A stretch of 64,000 bases of DNA from Siphonodentalium dalli (GCA_032622095.1 CP136061.1:201494244-201558243), one strand, 5' to 3'; numbered from the stretch's first letter, positions 45,001-56,732 are shown. The notes: generated by a model not told the origin, from the sequence alone. Translations and numbers: made by a program.

Positions 45001-47120
45001 CACCCGTGCCTATGAAAACATATTTCTGAGTCAGCCATCTCTCAGACTATACCCATTCTGAAAAGGATTCCACAGTTCACTTTAGAATATATAGGCAATG
45101 GGAAAAATTATTTGGGCACCTGAATGGGATTTTGGGCTCTGGTCAGGGGGGATATTTGCGGTTTTTAATGGTTAAATTGGTATATTTAACCGGAATTGGG
45201 CCCTGTGACCCATTATAGGTATATACTTCTAGGTCTCCTAGTGTTTTTAGAAATATCTGCATCAGTATAAGAATATTTGCAAAAGTTTGGGCTCCTTAGT
45301 GGGTTTTAAGGGTATGGAGACAGCCCAACACCCACAGCACCCATGACAATTCAAGTTAAATTGGTATATTTAACTTGAATTGGGCCATATGACCCATTAT
45401 ATGTATTTACTTCCAACACTTTTGTTATTTGTGGATAGGTATCCATCTATGCAAACAGTTTGCACAAAGTTTGGGCTCCTCAGTAGGTTTTAAGGGTATG
45501 GAGACTGCCCAACACCCACAGCACCCATGATAAAACCATACTGCACCCGTGCCAATGAAAACATATTTCTGAGTCAGCCATCTCTCAGACTATACCCATT
45601 CTGAAAAGGATTCCACATTTCACTTTAGAATATATAGAGGCAATGAAATTTTTTTATTTTGGCACCTGAATGTGATTTTGGGGTCTGGTCAGGGGGGGAT
45701 ATTTGTGGTTTTTAATGGTTTAATTGGTATATTTAACTGGAATTGGGTCCTGTGACCCATTAAAGGTATATACTTCTAGGTCTCCTAGTGGTTTTAGAAA
45801 TATCTTCATCAGTATAAGAATATTTGCAAAAGTTTGGGCTCCTTAGTGGGTTTTAAAGGTATGGAGACAGCCCAACACCCACAGCACCCATGACAATTCA
45901 AGTTAAATTGGTATATTTAACTGGAATTGGGCCATATGACCCATTATATATATCTACTTCCAACACTTTTGTTGTTTGTGGATATGTATGCATCAATGCA
46001 AATAGTTTGCACAAAGTTTGGGCTCCTCGGTAAGTTTTAAGGGTATGGAGACTGCCCAACACCCACAGCACCCATGATAAAACCATACACCACCCGTACC
46101 TATGAAAACATATTTCTGAGTCAGCCATCTCTCAGACTATACCCATTCTGAAAAGGATTCCACATTCACTTTAGAATATATAGAGGCAATGAAATTTTTT
46201 TTATTTGGGCACCTGAATGGGATTTTGGGGTCTGGTCAGGGGGGGGATATTTGTGGTTTTTAATGGTTAAATTGGTATATTTAACTGGAATTGGGTCATG
46301 TGACCCATTATAGGTATCTACTTCCAGGTCTCTTAGTGTTTTTTGAAAGATCTGCATCATTATAAGAAGATTTGCAAAGTTTGGGCTCCTCAGTGGGTTT
46401 TAAGGGTATGGAGACAAACCAACACCCATAGCACCCATGATAAAACTATACAACACACATGGCTATGAAAACATATTTCTGAGTCAGTGATCTCTCAGAC
46501 TATACCCATTCTGAAAATGACTCCACAGTTGACTTTTGAATATATATAGGCAATGAGAAAATATTATTTGGGCATCTGAATGGGATTTTGGGCTTTGGTC
46601 GGGAGGTGGAAAATATTTGGGTTTTTTAATAGTAAATTTGGTATATTTAACTTTAATTGGGCCTTGTGACCCATTATATGTATCTACTTCCAGCACTTTT
46701 ATAGTTTTTGGATAGGTATGCATCTATACAAATGGTGTGCACAAAGTTTGGGCTCCTCGGTTGGTTTTAAGGGTATGGAGACAGTCTAACACCCACAGCA
46801 CCCATGAAAAAAACCATACAGCACCCGTGGCTGTGAAAACATATTTCTGAGTCAGTGAGCTCTCAGACTATACCCATTCTGAAAATTACTCCACAGTTGA
46901 CTTTAGAATATATATAGGCAATGAGAAAATATTATTTGGGCATCTGAATGGGATTTTGGGCTTTGGTCAGGCGGAGGGGAATATTTGGGTTTTTTAATGG
47001 TCAAGTTGAATTGAGCCCTGTGACCCATTATAGGTATCTACTTCTATGTCTCTTACTAGTAGTGTTTTTGGAAAGATGTGCATCAGCATAAGAAGGTTTG
47101 CAAAAGTTTCGGCGCCTGTG
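39030..47120. repeat. Satellite array, ~544-bp monomer, ~15 units
   Basis: The landmark tgacaattcaagttaaat starts at 39148, 39916, 40460, 40997, 41541, 42081, 42626, 43170, 43714, 44257, 44801, 45344 and 45891, mostly 540-547 bp apart. Each monomer has two related halves (about 205 and 340 bp) that both end gggttttaagggtatggaga. Units are homogeneous in the centre and diverged at the edges (39030-39620 and 46370-47120). Small minus-strand ORFs inside are by-products. Confidence 0.93.
39151..39186. repeat. Satellite hairpin (first of ~12)
   Basis: CAATTCAAGTTAAAT-TGGTAT-ATTTAACTTGAATTG: a perfect 15-bp-arm inverted repeat with a 6-nt loop. It repeats unchanged in most monomers but is degenerate in the second half-monomer (aactggaattg). 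Confidence 0.9.
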
Positions 47121-47337
47121 AGTGATTTAATGGTGAGTAGGTGGCACAACACCAGTCGTAATGAATTTCGAAGTACAATTGCTAGTCGCGCTCGTACCGT
47201 GCGCGACTCTGTGAGCAAATGTACGCTAAGTTTACTAAGACTGGCACAACACCAACAGCACCCATGATAAATTCATACATCTACTCTCTGTATATCTATA
47301 CACCCACCAATGATACTACAGCCACGACAGAGATGCA

Positions 47338-47357
47338 TATATATATATATATATATG
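47338..47357. repeat. (TA)n microsatellite
   Basis: Pure at repeat followed by gtacatcacata. Lies in 47121-47450, which is otherwise without a recognised feature. Confidence 0.85.
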
Positions 47358-47452
47358 TACATCACATATACAATCATGACCAAAAGGACACTTCATATAT
47401 ACCCACACGCCGCCAATGACCATCCATCTATGCTCCAGGTATGCATATATAG

Positions 47453-47593
47453 AATACACCCATAGTAGCCGAGAATAACAAATTTTCACCACGAGTGGTA
47501 TTGTGGTTTTAACCACGAGCCTTTGGCGAGTGGTTAAAACCACAATTCCACGAGTGGTGAAATTGTTTTATTCTCGGCTACTATGGGTGTATT
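47453..47593. mobile_element. Foldback element, ~65-bp arms
   Basis: Left arm AATACACCCATAGTAGCCGA… is the reverse complement of the right end (…TCGGCTACTATGGGTGTATT). Inner parts also pair (caccacgagtgg, gtggttttaaccac). The loop is about cgagcctttggc. Confidence 0.82.
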
Positions 47594-47663
47594 TTGTTTA
47601 TACCATAATTATTATTCTTCGTTCGCTTCGTAAATGTATTTCTACTCTGTTGACCAGTGACTG

Positions 47664-48157
47664 TTAAAGGCACGTGAGGCCTTAGTTGTCGAAAATATTC
47701 ATATTTGTTCCAATCACCGTAAACAGAAAAACATTAAAACGCATACAGTTTCGTTCATATATACCATGACCATCGCGTACACAGCATGTTATTATAAAGA
47801 TTTACTATATTTTACCTAAGCAAGAGCCTGATTGTATTACAAAAGACAGCACAATGCTACTGGCTAATCACACACAAATGGCATAAACGCTCTTTATTCG
47901 TTCCATATCAGGAATTCACCAACAAAGAACGCTCTTTATGTTTACCATCATTATATAAACAAACACCAGAAAAGTAACTTTTTATGGTTTTGTTTACATA
48001 ACAATGGTCAAATATATGACAATAACATACTGTTTATGCGATATTTCTTATTTGTATACGGACAAAGTCTGTCTACATTTTGTTGTTCTTTCTGTTTGTG
48101 GCGGTTTTTGACGGGTGGAAATATTTTCACAGGATACCCACCGCCAAGGCCAACCGT
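47664..48157 (+). mobile_element. TTAA-type MITE (family D), 3'-altered copy
   Basis: Starts TTAAAGGCACGTGAGGCCTT and is about 95% like 48370-48870 up to ccaaggccaaccgt, after which it diverges. Confidence 0.75.
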
Positions 48158-48369
48158 ACCTGTAACATGTATGTGCACCGAGTGACCCAAATATGTTAAG
48201 CTATCATGAATGTGGGTCACGCGTAGTAATACATATTTCTAGGAAATTCGGTGATCCGCCACTTTCTTGGGTATCAGTCAGCTGATGTGAACACACATTC
48301 AGATTTCCCACATTGCAGATACCATTAACAATCTATACGTTGTTGTCAAAATGTAAGCCGTCGTTCGCT

Positions 48370-48870
48370 TTAAAGGCACGTGCGGCCTTAATTGTCGAAA
48401 ATATTCATTTTTGTTCCAAACACCGTAAACAGAAAAACAGTAAAACGCATACAGCTCCGTTCACATATACCATGACCATCGCGTAAACAGCATGTTATCA
48501 TAGAGACCTACTATATTTTACCTAAGAAGAGACTGATTGTGTTACAGAAGACAGCACAATGCTACTGGCTAATCACACACAAATGGCATTAACGCTCTTT
48601 ATTAGTTCCATATCAGGTATTCACCAACAAAGAACGCTCTTTATGTTTACCATCATAATATAAACAAACACCAGAAAAGTAACTTTTTATGCCTTTGTTT
48701 ACATAACAATGGTCAAACATATGACCATAACGTACTGTTTATGTGATATTTCTTATTTGTATACGGACAAAGTCTATCTACATTTTGATGTTCTTTCTGT
48801 TTGTGGCGGTTTTTGACGGGTGGAGATATTTTCACAGGATACCCACCGCCAAGGCCAACCGTGTCTTTAA
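48370..48870 (+). mobile_element. TTAA-type MITE (family D), full length
   Basis: TTAAAGGCACGTGCGGCCTT … ggccaaccgtgtcTTTAA. The ends are imperfect inverted repeats with TTAA at both edges (48370-48373, 48867-48870). No ORF of its own. Confidence 0.78.
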
Positions 48871-49430
48871 ACACGGAAAGGCAGACGAACACGTGCGTTT
48901 TGTTTACATTTTCAACATCGCCGACCTGTATAAAACGTGTACTTTGTCGGTGCATGCACCTAGAATAAACATCTTTAAATTAACTTTAATGTGTCATTTT
49001 TTGACAAGTAAACCCAGTAAATGGAATTGGATAGTATATATCTCTGTGTTTAGACCACTTATCGCATTTCAGTGTGTTTTGAGTCGGAACAATTGTGTAT
49101 TTACTTCGCGAAGCGGGCGTGACGAAACATTGGGCTAAATTTCGACAGCGAGGTCACCAGAGGTCAAATGACGGGTCGTTCTACTATGGGTATACACTTT
49201 TAACACATAAAGTGCCGTTGAAACATTTACACAACAGTATAAATTTATACCAATAGTAGAAATCGTTATACCCACAGTAGGGTGTAAAGATGAAATTTAC
49301 AAAACAGGTGTTATACACACAGTAGCATAGCCAATTATGGTATAAATACACTTCAACAATCATGTGCATGGATAAATATGCTGTTTCATTAAATAATAAA
49401 TTGGTTCCAAAATATGTTATCTATATCATT

Positions 49431-49960
49431 TTATAATTCATCTAAATATTCGAATACCGAAATCCGTCGAATACCGAACACTACCGAAATGAATCCATTA
49501 CATATAACACGACTGTTACCATCAGTTTGCATGCTGTGGATTGTCTGAAGCATTTTGTCGTCGATCCCAAGGTTATGCAATTTTAATAAAAGGGCAGAGT
49601 GCCATGGCATGCACACCTTGTCAAATGCTTTCTGAGAGTCTAAGAAGCATACGTAATCGCGGGAACCATTGTCTTTAGTGTATGCAACAGATTCCTGTAT
49701 AATGAACTTCAATGAAGGAAGTCATCTCACAACTGATCCCTTTCTGGAACCCATTCTGCAGCGAATGTGGGAATCCAGAAAAACTCGGCGATTTGATGAT
49801 TTTGTTTAGGAGGACGCTCTCATAAACTTTATAAATCACGGGTAACAATGTTATTGCACGGTAGCTATCTGGCTGTTCTTTGGGTTTGGGTTCTCCTTTG
49901 TAGAGTGGAATGATGAGACCAAGTTTGAGTTTATGTGGAATATATGCCATAATAAGCATC
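49431..49960 (-). pseudogene. Fragment of a third LINE reverse transcriptase
   Basis: Two minus-strand frames joined by a shift near 49700. The first has LIIPLYKG, SYRAITLLPVIYKVYESVL and LQNGFQKG (RT motifs 1-2). The second has DYVCFLDSQKAFDKV (motif A) and WHSALLLKLHNLGI. Truncated on both sides (no motif B/C, no endonuclease). The style differs from LINE 1 and LINE 2, so this is another family. 48871-49430 holds nothing else recognised. Confidence 0.78.
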
Positions 49961-50029
49961 CTATTGCAGAAGAAGCAGAGAATCCGCAGGAAAGATTTGT
50001 TGCAGAAAATGAGGTGTTCATTTAAATGG

Positions 50030-50430
50030 AAAACAATTTTACCCGTGTGTCATACTGTGTCGTACTAAAAAGATTATCGTTGTAAATATAAGTAGGCTAA
50101 ATCCAGAAGAGTTTAACACTGTGTGTAACTACATGTGTGATTCAAATATATGATATGTTATATCTCAAAGCATATATACATCTGTACTACCGTGATAAAT
50201 TTATCATAATATCGATGTAAATTACACTGGTAGAATTACTCCGGTAGAATTACTCTGGTACAATCTCACATACATGCTTACATCACGGTAAAATACCTTG
50301 GTGAAATACATGGGTGGGAACAATTTACTAGAGTAAAAATACCTGGTTCCAACACCCTGGTAAATACTAAAATACCAGAATGTGTTCACCATAGTTTACC
50401 AGAGTGTGTTTTTTCAATAAGGGGCAGCAT
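50030..50430 (+). repeat. Dispersed repeat, second copy of 2225-2680
   Basis: Shares ggctaaatccagaag, ggtagaatta…ctctggta, tacatgggtgggaacaa and tactagagtaaaaatac in the same order. Confidence 0.6.
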
Positions 50431-50507
50431 GATAAAACAGCATGCATCTTAGACTAGTAACATGGGACGCAATGCACTATCACCACACAAGACTATAACT
50501 AAAGATA

Positions 50508-50784
50508 CACAATCTCATTCGATGGCCCCGTATCATAAAATTTCAACAACAACAACAACAACAACAACAACATTTCTTCAAAAGACGCGTTAGTAATCAG
50601 TGTATGTCGGTCGGCTCGTCGAATATATGCTAAGCCACAAAATATTCCAGGTGATAAAAAACAACAGATTTCAGAAATCTATATCTGATAACTCTGAGCT
50701 TTGATGTGTGAGTTCATCGACTGGAATACAATATGTTTTACCCCCGCCGTGAAGCCAACATCGGATTATGTATACCTTTAATAA
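50508..50784 (-). mobile_element. TTAA-type MITE (family A), diverged, with (CAA)n
   Basis: Reverse orientation: attcgatggccccgtatcat, a CAA microsatellite at 50544-50572, then acccccgccgtgaagcc and tatacctttaa. More diverged than the other copies. Confidence 0.65.
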
Positions 50785-50799
50785 CTAATATTTACCTCC

Positions 50800-51790
50800 A
50801 TTCATTCTTACAACCATGAATAACGCTAAACAGAAAATTAACTAACTATGACCTTCATACTGGAACTCACGGGACACAACAAATTTCCATGCACTTCTAT
50901 GTACTCTTGACAAATTACCCCCTCCTCAAATTAGGTATATATTTGCTCTTTGCTTTGCTTCAAATGGGGCACTCTTTATAGTGTGTGACACGCATAAAAT
51001 TTTGTGGTTTTTAGCATGCATCCAACCCACAAGAATATATGTATATGCACAACTGCCTGGCACAATACTAACACTGGACCCCACACCACAAAGACATATA
51101 AAACGAGGTAACTATATATCAGATCACTCAAATTCCCACCACATAGCGTTGCCAAAAGCTAAACTATATATTTAAATTTTATTCAAAATATTCGTTTCAG
51201 ACTGCGGCTTCAGCTGCATGAGGCAAGACTTTGTGTCACGCGGAGAGGGAATTTATGGCACCTAATATTTTTGCAGACAGTTAACTGAAATTTCACGATC
51301 CGAATGTTCGCATAGATGTATAACAGGGCGCGTTTTTGTTTTTTGTTTTGTTTTTTGACACAGCTGATTATCTGAAGAAATTTACCCCGAATTTTATGTC
51401 ATATTGTTTTCGAAAAGAACAATATGAACTGAGCCAGATATTGACAATTTTAAACAAAAAACATAATAACTAAGATCATGTCAGAAATCCTTACCAAATG
51501 TCCTTGTGGCAGTGGTATCTCAGGGAACGATGAGAGATAACTCTACCTGGAGTTTACATCTCGTGCATTTCGCGACGATTCAGACAAACCACCACATTTC
51601 AATCTTTGTTGTATTCACATTTGGCGAACTAGTTTTAATCAAGAGGCATATAATATGAATCTAATCCCCCGGATCTATTCTCTCAATCTTATTATAAAGT
51701 TATGTATCTCGCCTGTTATCATGCACTGTTTAGGGTATTGGGAGAACTGTTAAACAGTCTTCAAATTTGGCAGTGCTATATAGTGCTAAT
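50800..51790. other. Stretch without recognised features
   Basis: AT-rich, short ORFs only (for example 50981-51175), none protein-like. Confidence 0.4.
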
Positions 51791-51792
51791 GT

Positions 51793-52262
51793 TTAAAGGC
51801 TCATTTAATTTTCGAGTCACAGATTATTTTGTTTATAGTGCCTTGATATACGGTTTTAATAACAATCTATGACATAAAATATGAAAAAAATGCGAGAATT
51901 CATCACCATGTGGAGCGTCTTATCTGTACCCCAGAAGGAGCCTATAGAGTAATAGAAAATATAAGAAATCATAGAAATATTTCCCTCGTTTCGCTCCCAG
52001 AATGCAACAAAATTCAAACTAAGATATAGAGTTATTCCCCTTCCATTGAAACTAGAAATAGACTTTGCAGAACAGTCCAGATGAAACTTAAGCTTATAAG
52101 CACAGAACACACGTCGGTACCTCAACAAAAACAACATTTTCACAGTTTATTACACCGGATGCGTTGATAATAGAATGTTGTGGAGCTTCCTCTTTCAAAT
52201 GGTATATAATATGGCACCTATTTTATATAATGTGATCTGGGGGTTCGAAAATTAAGTATTAC
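51793..52262 (-). mobile_element. TTAA-type MITE (family B), intact copy
   Basis: Left end TTAAAGGCTCATTTAATTTT and the reverse complement of the right end (…TTAATTTTCGAACC…) form related termini. Its reverse complement aligns with 8132-8187 + 8886-9067 + 14296-14483 and so serves as the empty-site reference for the Helitron and the 5.2-kb TIR element. A 95-codon minus-strand ORF inside shows no known domain. Confidence 0.8.
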
Positions 52263-52773
52263 GTCCCTGCTAGTCGGGTAACACATTGCATCAAACTTGC
52301 CAATCGGGTATACGGAACTAGGCACGAATAACTGACGTCACATCCGTGATATGTATACATCCTCACCGTTCAAAACTTCGAGTACTGTTCAATATAAATG
52401 CAACTACACTTTCTTATAGCCACATCCCGGGAACACAGGAAATACAATAAGAGCACATTCAAGTGGTCAGGCAAATGACGTCCTACATCAATGGTCGTCT
52501 GTCTAAATCTCTTCTGCTTCTCGATCAAGTCGGATGATTTACTTCTTACATACATATTGAGGAAGTTGAATATGACAAACTCAATTCTGCGTACACATCC
52601 AAGTGTGTGTTCACTTTCATGCAAGCTATTGCAATTTATAGGTTTGTCGAACGTTTGCGTTGCCCAATATTTTGTTTGTGGGATCGCTTGGAAGGGATGT
52701 TTTATCACTTGGCCGTATTGTTTTTGCTCACCGAACTGTGCGGTAAGTTAACAGTTTGACATGCGCATTCAAT

Positions 52774-52998
52774 TAAAAGGGTATTGTTTTTACATGATCT
52801 CAACATATGCAACAAATGAATAAATTTAAACTCATAAATTCATTTTCCTTATAAATACCATGTTGTTTGCATCGTAAAGACCGTATTTTGCACACACCTA
52901 GCTCAGGTTCTTTCATTTGTTGCATATATTATGTTGAATATAAAAGGAGATGGTGCCATAAATGGCAGGATGTATAGGGTACAGTCCCCCTTAAACGA
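52774..52998. mobile_element. Short TTAA-type MITE (family C-like)
   Basis: Ends TTAAAAGGGTATTG and gtacagtcccccTTAAA resemble the family-C termini. The inner pair caacatatgcaacaaatgaa / ttcatttgttgcatatatt is inverted. 52263-52773 holds only small unrecognised ORFs. Confidence 0.5.
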
Positions 52999-53084
52999 CG
53001 CGTTTAGGATTTATATATCTGGTTTAACTGAAGTCTAAGCTAATTAGTCTGGTCATTGGGACTTGATTGTGAAGATAACGCCCC

Positions 53085-53565
53085 AAGATCATATTATTAG
53101 CCATAAATATAAATTGTAATATAAAATATATTGGTTACATTAATGCACCGCCTCAGAATTCAGTTAAAACAACTAATCCTTCAAATTATTACAAAAAAAT
53201 ACGGATTATTACTGCAGGTTTTTCTTCACCAAACCAGAAAGCTTCTAAATGCAGATAAAAAATTGTGTTCCCGCCATAAACTCTTCAAGTGTGCATGGCC
53301 CAGCCATTGTTCATACCTAAACATCGAACGCAATTAACGCGGTCATAATAGTTACACACTGCAACTATAAGACATCCAGCGAATACACACCTCACGAAAA
53401 CCCGAAATGTGTTGTCCTGCGAGATATCCCATCGCTATAGCTCAATTTGACACGGCCAGATTAGCCTTCCTACAATATAATAAAACAATAAAGCTTCTCA
53501 AATCATCGGCATAGTCTGTAGAACTTTCACGAACTTGGACATTCCAACTACAGCTTTTACCGGTT
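53085..53565 (+). repeat. Inverted repeat, left arm (~480 bp)
   Basis: From gccccaagatcatattatta to aacttggacatt. It matches the reverse complement of about 54820-55290 at roughly 90% with small indels. The inner end carries LINE RT sequence (plus frame ASQIIGIV…RTFTNLD). Confidence 0.85.
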
Positions 53566-53620
53566 TCGGGGTCGCAGTACAACTTTAACTCGTCCCAAAA
53601 TAACCGGAAAAAACAATTAT

Positions 53621-53863
53621 CTATTTATAAAATCCCCATGGGACACAGATTTCTAAACTTTGTAGAACAGTATACACCGATGGCGTTAATAAGCTAATGT
53701 TTACGTCTTTATCCAAAATCTGATGAAATCCGCTTTTGGGAAAAATATTTGAGAACTGTTCAAACTTAGCACGATTTTCTCCCCAACGGTCGATTATTTT
53801 GCTTGGCCTGGTCGCACTGAGATCTATATATAGAGCATATGGTTCAGACGAAATTGGCAACAA
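53621..53863 (-). other. Unidentified 80-codon ORF in the inverted-repeat spacer
   Basis: Minus-strand open frame with a protein-like composition (…PSKIIDRWGENRAKFEQF…) ending TAG. It starts from TTG, has no recognised family and no clear splice sites. Could be a relic exon or chance. Confidence 0.2.
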
Positions 53864-54161
53864 TACGATTTATCATTAACGCCCTCGGGTGTATACTGTC
53901 CTAGATATTCTAGAAAGCTATGGTTCGCTGGGCGTTTTATTTATAGATAATGGGTTTTGCCGGTTGTGACAATTCGCAGTAGGTCCCTATTTGCGGAGGT
54001 ATATTTGCGGAGTTCCCCGAATTTGCGGATATCCCCTAAAATGATCGAAATATGTTGATTTTAATGAGGGAACGGGTGCGTATATGTCAATTGATACGTA
54101 TTTTAAACATATAACGACACGATCATCATAATAGTTGTTTGTCCTATCAATCATATCATAA

Positions 54162-54189
54162 TCATCATCATCATCATCATCATCATCAT
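54162..54189. repeat. (CAT)n microsatellite
   Basis: Nine or so pure cat/atc units; on the minus strand it makes an Asp run in a spurious ORF. Confidence 0.9.
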
Positions 54190-54326
54190 AATACGGAACA
54201 AGTCTTGCGACTTTTCGTCCCAATAATATTATTTGCAATGCTTGTTTACAAATATATGTATCGTCATTCGATATTTACTTGTGAGTCACTTGAACATAAT
54301 ATGATATTGTAATGACCATTCATATA

Positions 54327-54915
54327 ATATTATTACTTGTCGTCGAACTCGTGTTATATATAATAGAAGAATGAGTCTATGTATATTTTTGAATTGATCG
54401 AGTGTTGGAGCCTCAGCAGCGAAGTCTGGCAGAGAGTTCCAGCTATTTACCACCCTCTGCGTGAATAAATATTTTACTATGGCCTTGTTAACAATGGGCA
54501 TCTGTAGCTTTGTATTATGTCCTCTTGTTCTTCCTGATGAATGTCTTTCTAAGAGGCCACATGCATTGATATTGTAATGACCATTCATATACATGCATCG
54601 ATTAGATCTCCTTAATATTCGATATTTTAAAGACATCAGATTGAGTCTTATCATTCGGTCTCGGTAGCATAGAGTTTTGATTTGACGAACTAGTTTCGTT
54701 GCTTTTCTTTGTATTTCTCTAACACAATGCTTTGATATTTGTGATGTGGGCTCCATGCAGAGTTACAGTTTTCGATGATAGGTCTGACCATGCTTATGTA
54801 GAGCGATTAGAAAGTGTCGATGTCCAAGTTCGTGAAAGTTCTGTTGACTATGCCGATGATTTGAGAAGCTTTATTGTTTTAGGATATTGTAGAAAGGCTA
54901 ATATGGCCGTGTCAA
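54327..54915 (-). pseudogene. LINE RT C-terminal fragment (fourth element)
   Basis: Minus strand carries KASQIIGIVNRTFTNLD, then (after a stop) LYISMVRPIIENCNSAWSP, then IQRKATKLVRQIKTLCYRDR, LMSLKYRILRR, LLERHSSGRTRGHN and FTQRVVNSWNSLP. This is the conserved C-terminal region downstream of the RT core in CR1/Jockey-type LINEs. It is frameshifted near 54750. Its upstream part forms the inner end of the right inverted-repeat arm. A 25-bp direct repeat (tgatattgtaatgaccatt…) at 54302 and 54567 brackets part of it. Confidence 0.8.
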
Positions 54916-55290
54916 ATTGAGCTATAGCGATGGGATTTATCGCAGGACAACACATTTTGGGTTTTCGTGGGGTTTGTATTCGCTGGATGTCTTATAGTTG
55001 CAATATGTAACTATTATGACCGCGATAATTGCTTTCGATGTTTAGGTATGAACAATGGCTGGGCCATGCACTCTTGGCCGGAACACAATGCCTCCGATTT
55101 TTGATCCGCATTTAGAAGCTTTCTGGTGTGCTGAATGAGAAATCTGCAGTAATAAGTCGTAGTTTTTTCTAATAATTTGAAGGATTAGTTGTTTTAACGG
55201 AATTCTGAGGCGGTGCATTCATGTAACCAATATATTTTATATTATAATTTATATTTATGGCTAATAATATGATCTTGAAGGCGTTACCAT
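54820..55290 (-). repeat. Inverted repeat, right arm (~480 bp)
   Basis: Reverse complement of 53085-53565. Its outer end reaches the ATG region of the possible ependymin-like exon (ATGATCTTG…GGCGTTA is shared by both arms). Confidence 0.85.
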
Positions 55291-55430
55291 TTCTGATTAT
55301 GGTTTTCTTGTTAATATGTGTGTCAGGATCTGGGGAAAACATATCCAAATGTTGCCACCCACCGCAGCTTGACGGTGTTGCTTACTCTGAAATGTCCTTA
55401 GTTTTCAACAAGTATGGCACTTGGATATAG
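55269..55430 (+). CDS. Secreted protein first exon, possibly ependymin-related
   Basis: ATG at 55269 opens 53 codons to TAG. Residues 1-20 are a convincing signal peptide (MILKALPFLIMVFLLICVSG). Then SGENISKCCHPPQLDG and EMSLVFNKYG follow, which resemble the start of ependymin-related proteins (a Cys-containing 'C..P.Q.(W/D)G' block after the signal peptide). A donor inside (CAA|gtatgg near 55409) would end the exon before the TAG. No second exon was found downstream, so the gene is partial or dead. The ATG lies at the edge of the inverted repeat, and the left arm has the same start but then diverges. The family call rests on a short motif. Confidence 0.4.
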   Translation: MILKALPFLIMVFLLICVSGSGENISKCCHPPQLDGVAYSEMSLVFNKYGTWI

Positions 55431-55826
55431 TTTTTCAATTTGAGGTCATATACACTTTGTGTTGGAGTTGGAGAAATATATATGATTTATGGTATATTGT
55501 AGCAGACTGACTTGATTCCATGTTGGAAGTTGCCACTGTTATTCCACCTCGTAATCGTATTGACTTCAGCAGAATTGTCCACCCTGAGATATAATTTCGC
55601 CCCTTTTTCGCCCGATAGTGGTTTACTGTTTATCAAAATTATACGATGTGATTAATTGCATCAGCTGTTTACAGACACTGGTCGTTAACGGTTTAAATGG
55701 TTAACGGTTTAAATGATCGAATATCATGTGTATTTTCTACTGAAAAAGAATGGATTTAATGTTGGGATATGTTGAGTGCTGACAAATTATGTTCGTATCA
55801 TAACAAATTGATATTGCTGACATAAG

Positions 55827-56207
55827 TATGGAATCCTATTAGGGCCACTTGCTAATGGCGCTCGCGCCGAAAGCGCCGAAAGCGACAAAAAGTGCGCCAT
55901 TAGTAACGCGCCGAAAGCGCCGAAAGCGACAAAATGCTTTCGGCGCGTTACTAATGGCGCACTTTTTGTCGCTTTCGGCGCGCGCCGAAAGCGCCATTAG
56001 GCATACTATTAGGTCCACTCCCTAATGGCGCGCGCCGGAAGCGACAAAAAGTGCGCCATTAGGGTATGTTTCGGCGCGCGCCGAAAGCGACAAAAAGTGC
56101 GTCGATCGGCGCACATTTTGTCGCTTTCGGCGCTTTCGGCGCTTTCGGCGCTTTCGGCGCATCGCGCCGAAAGCGCCATTAGCAAGTGGCCCTAATAGGA
56201 TTCCATA
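55827..56207. mobile_element. GC-rich foldback element with 7-bp flank duplication
   Basis: Perfect termini TATGGAATCCTATTAGGGCC … and reverse complement run on through CACTTGCTAATGGCGC. The interior is built of nested palindromes of GCGCCGAAAGCGC and repeated 'gacaaaaagtgcgccattag' in both orientations. It is flanked by acataag on both sides (about 55820-55826 and 56207-56213). Extremely GC-rich against an AT-rich background. No credible ORF. Confidence 0.85.
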
Positions 56208-56732
56208 CATAAGTGTCTTTAAGTTGTGTTTAATTTTCATTACAGATAGCAAATGTACAGGAAATTATAATAGTGAGTATGCACTTAATTCTTTGTCTGG
56301 AGCCAAATTAAGATTGTTTCATTTTGAGTTTTAAATTAGTATAGGCTGCATAATACATACACCCCGCAACGCACACCGCAAGCATGCACACAATTCACAC
56401 ATGTATATACAGGTACTTTAAACGGCACTACCATTCATCTTAAAATCGTTACTGTGTTGTTTTGTCGCTCAACAGTCCATATACACATGTTATCTACTCT
56501 ATTTCATCGAGCCTAAGCAATTTGAGAATTTTCGGCAATTATTGTCCCCGGAAAACTAATTCGAGGGACTATAAAAATTAGATCATGCATTCCATGAATC
56601 TATACTCTTGTTACGTCCGTAGAGATCATATACATGTACCACCAGTACAACACCTGAAAACCTTTTGATGTTTTGACCCGTTATATGAAAGGGAACTTTA
56701 TAACATTGAATAAACAAGGCAGGGAATATTAT

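Noticed and set aside
45898-47218. Several minus-strand ORFs of 60-80 codons
   Set aside because: All are periodic by-products of the satellite unit (shared EVDTYNGS words).
48743-49138. 131-codon ORF
   Set aside because: Starts inside a family-D MITE and runs into non-coding DNA; no domain.
54732-54920. 62-codon plus-strand ORF with a conserved end in both inverted-repeat arms
   Set aside because: Looked like a duplicated exon, but the opposite strand is a LINE RT region; the conservation comes from the repeat.
55845-56252. Lys/Arg-rich minus-strand ORF (RRKRRKRRKRR)
   Set aside because: Product of the repeated GCGCCGAAAGC words in the foldback element, not a gene.
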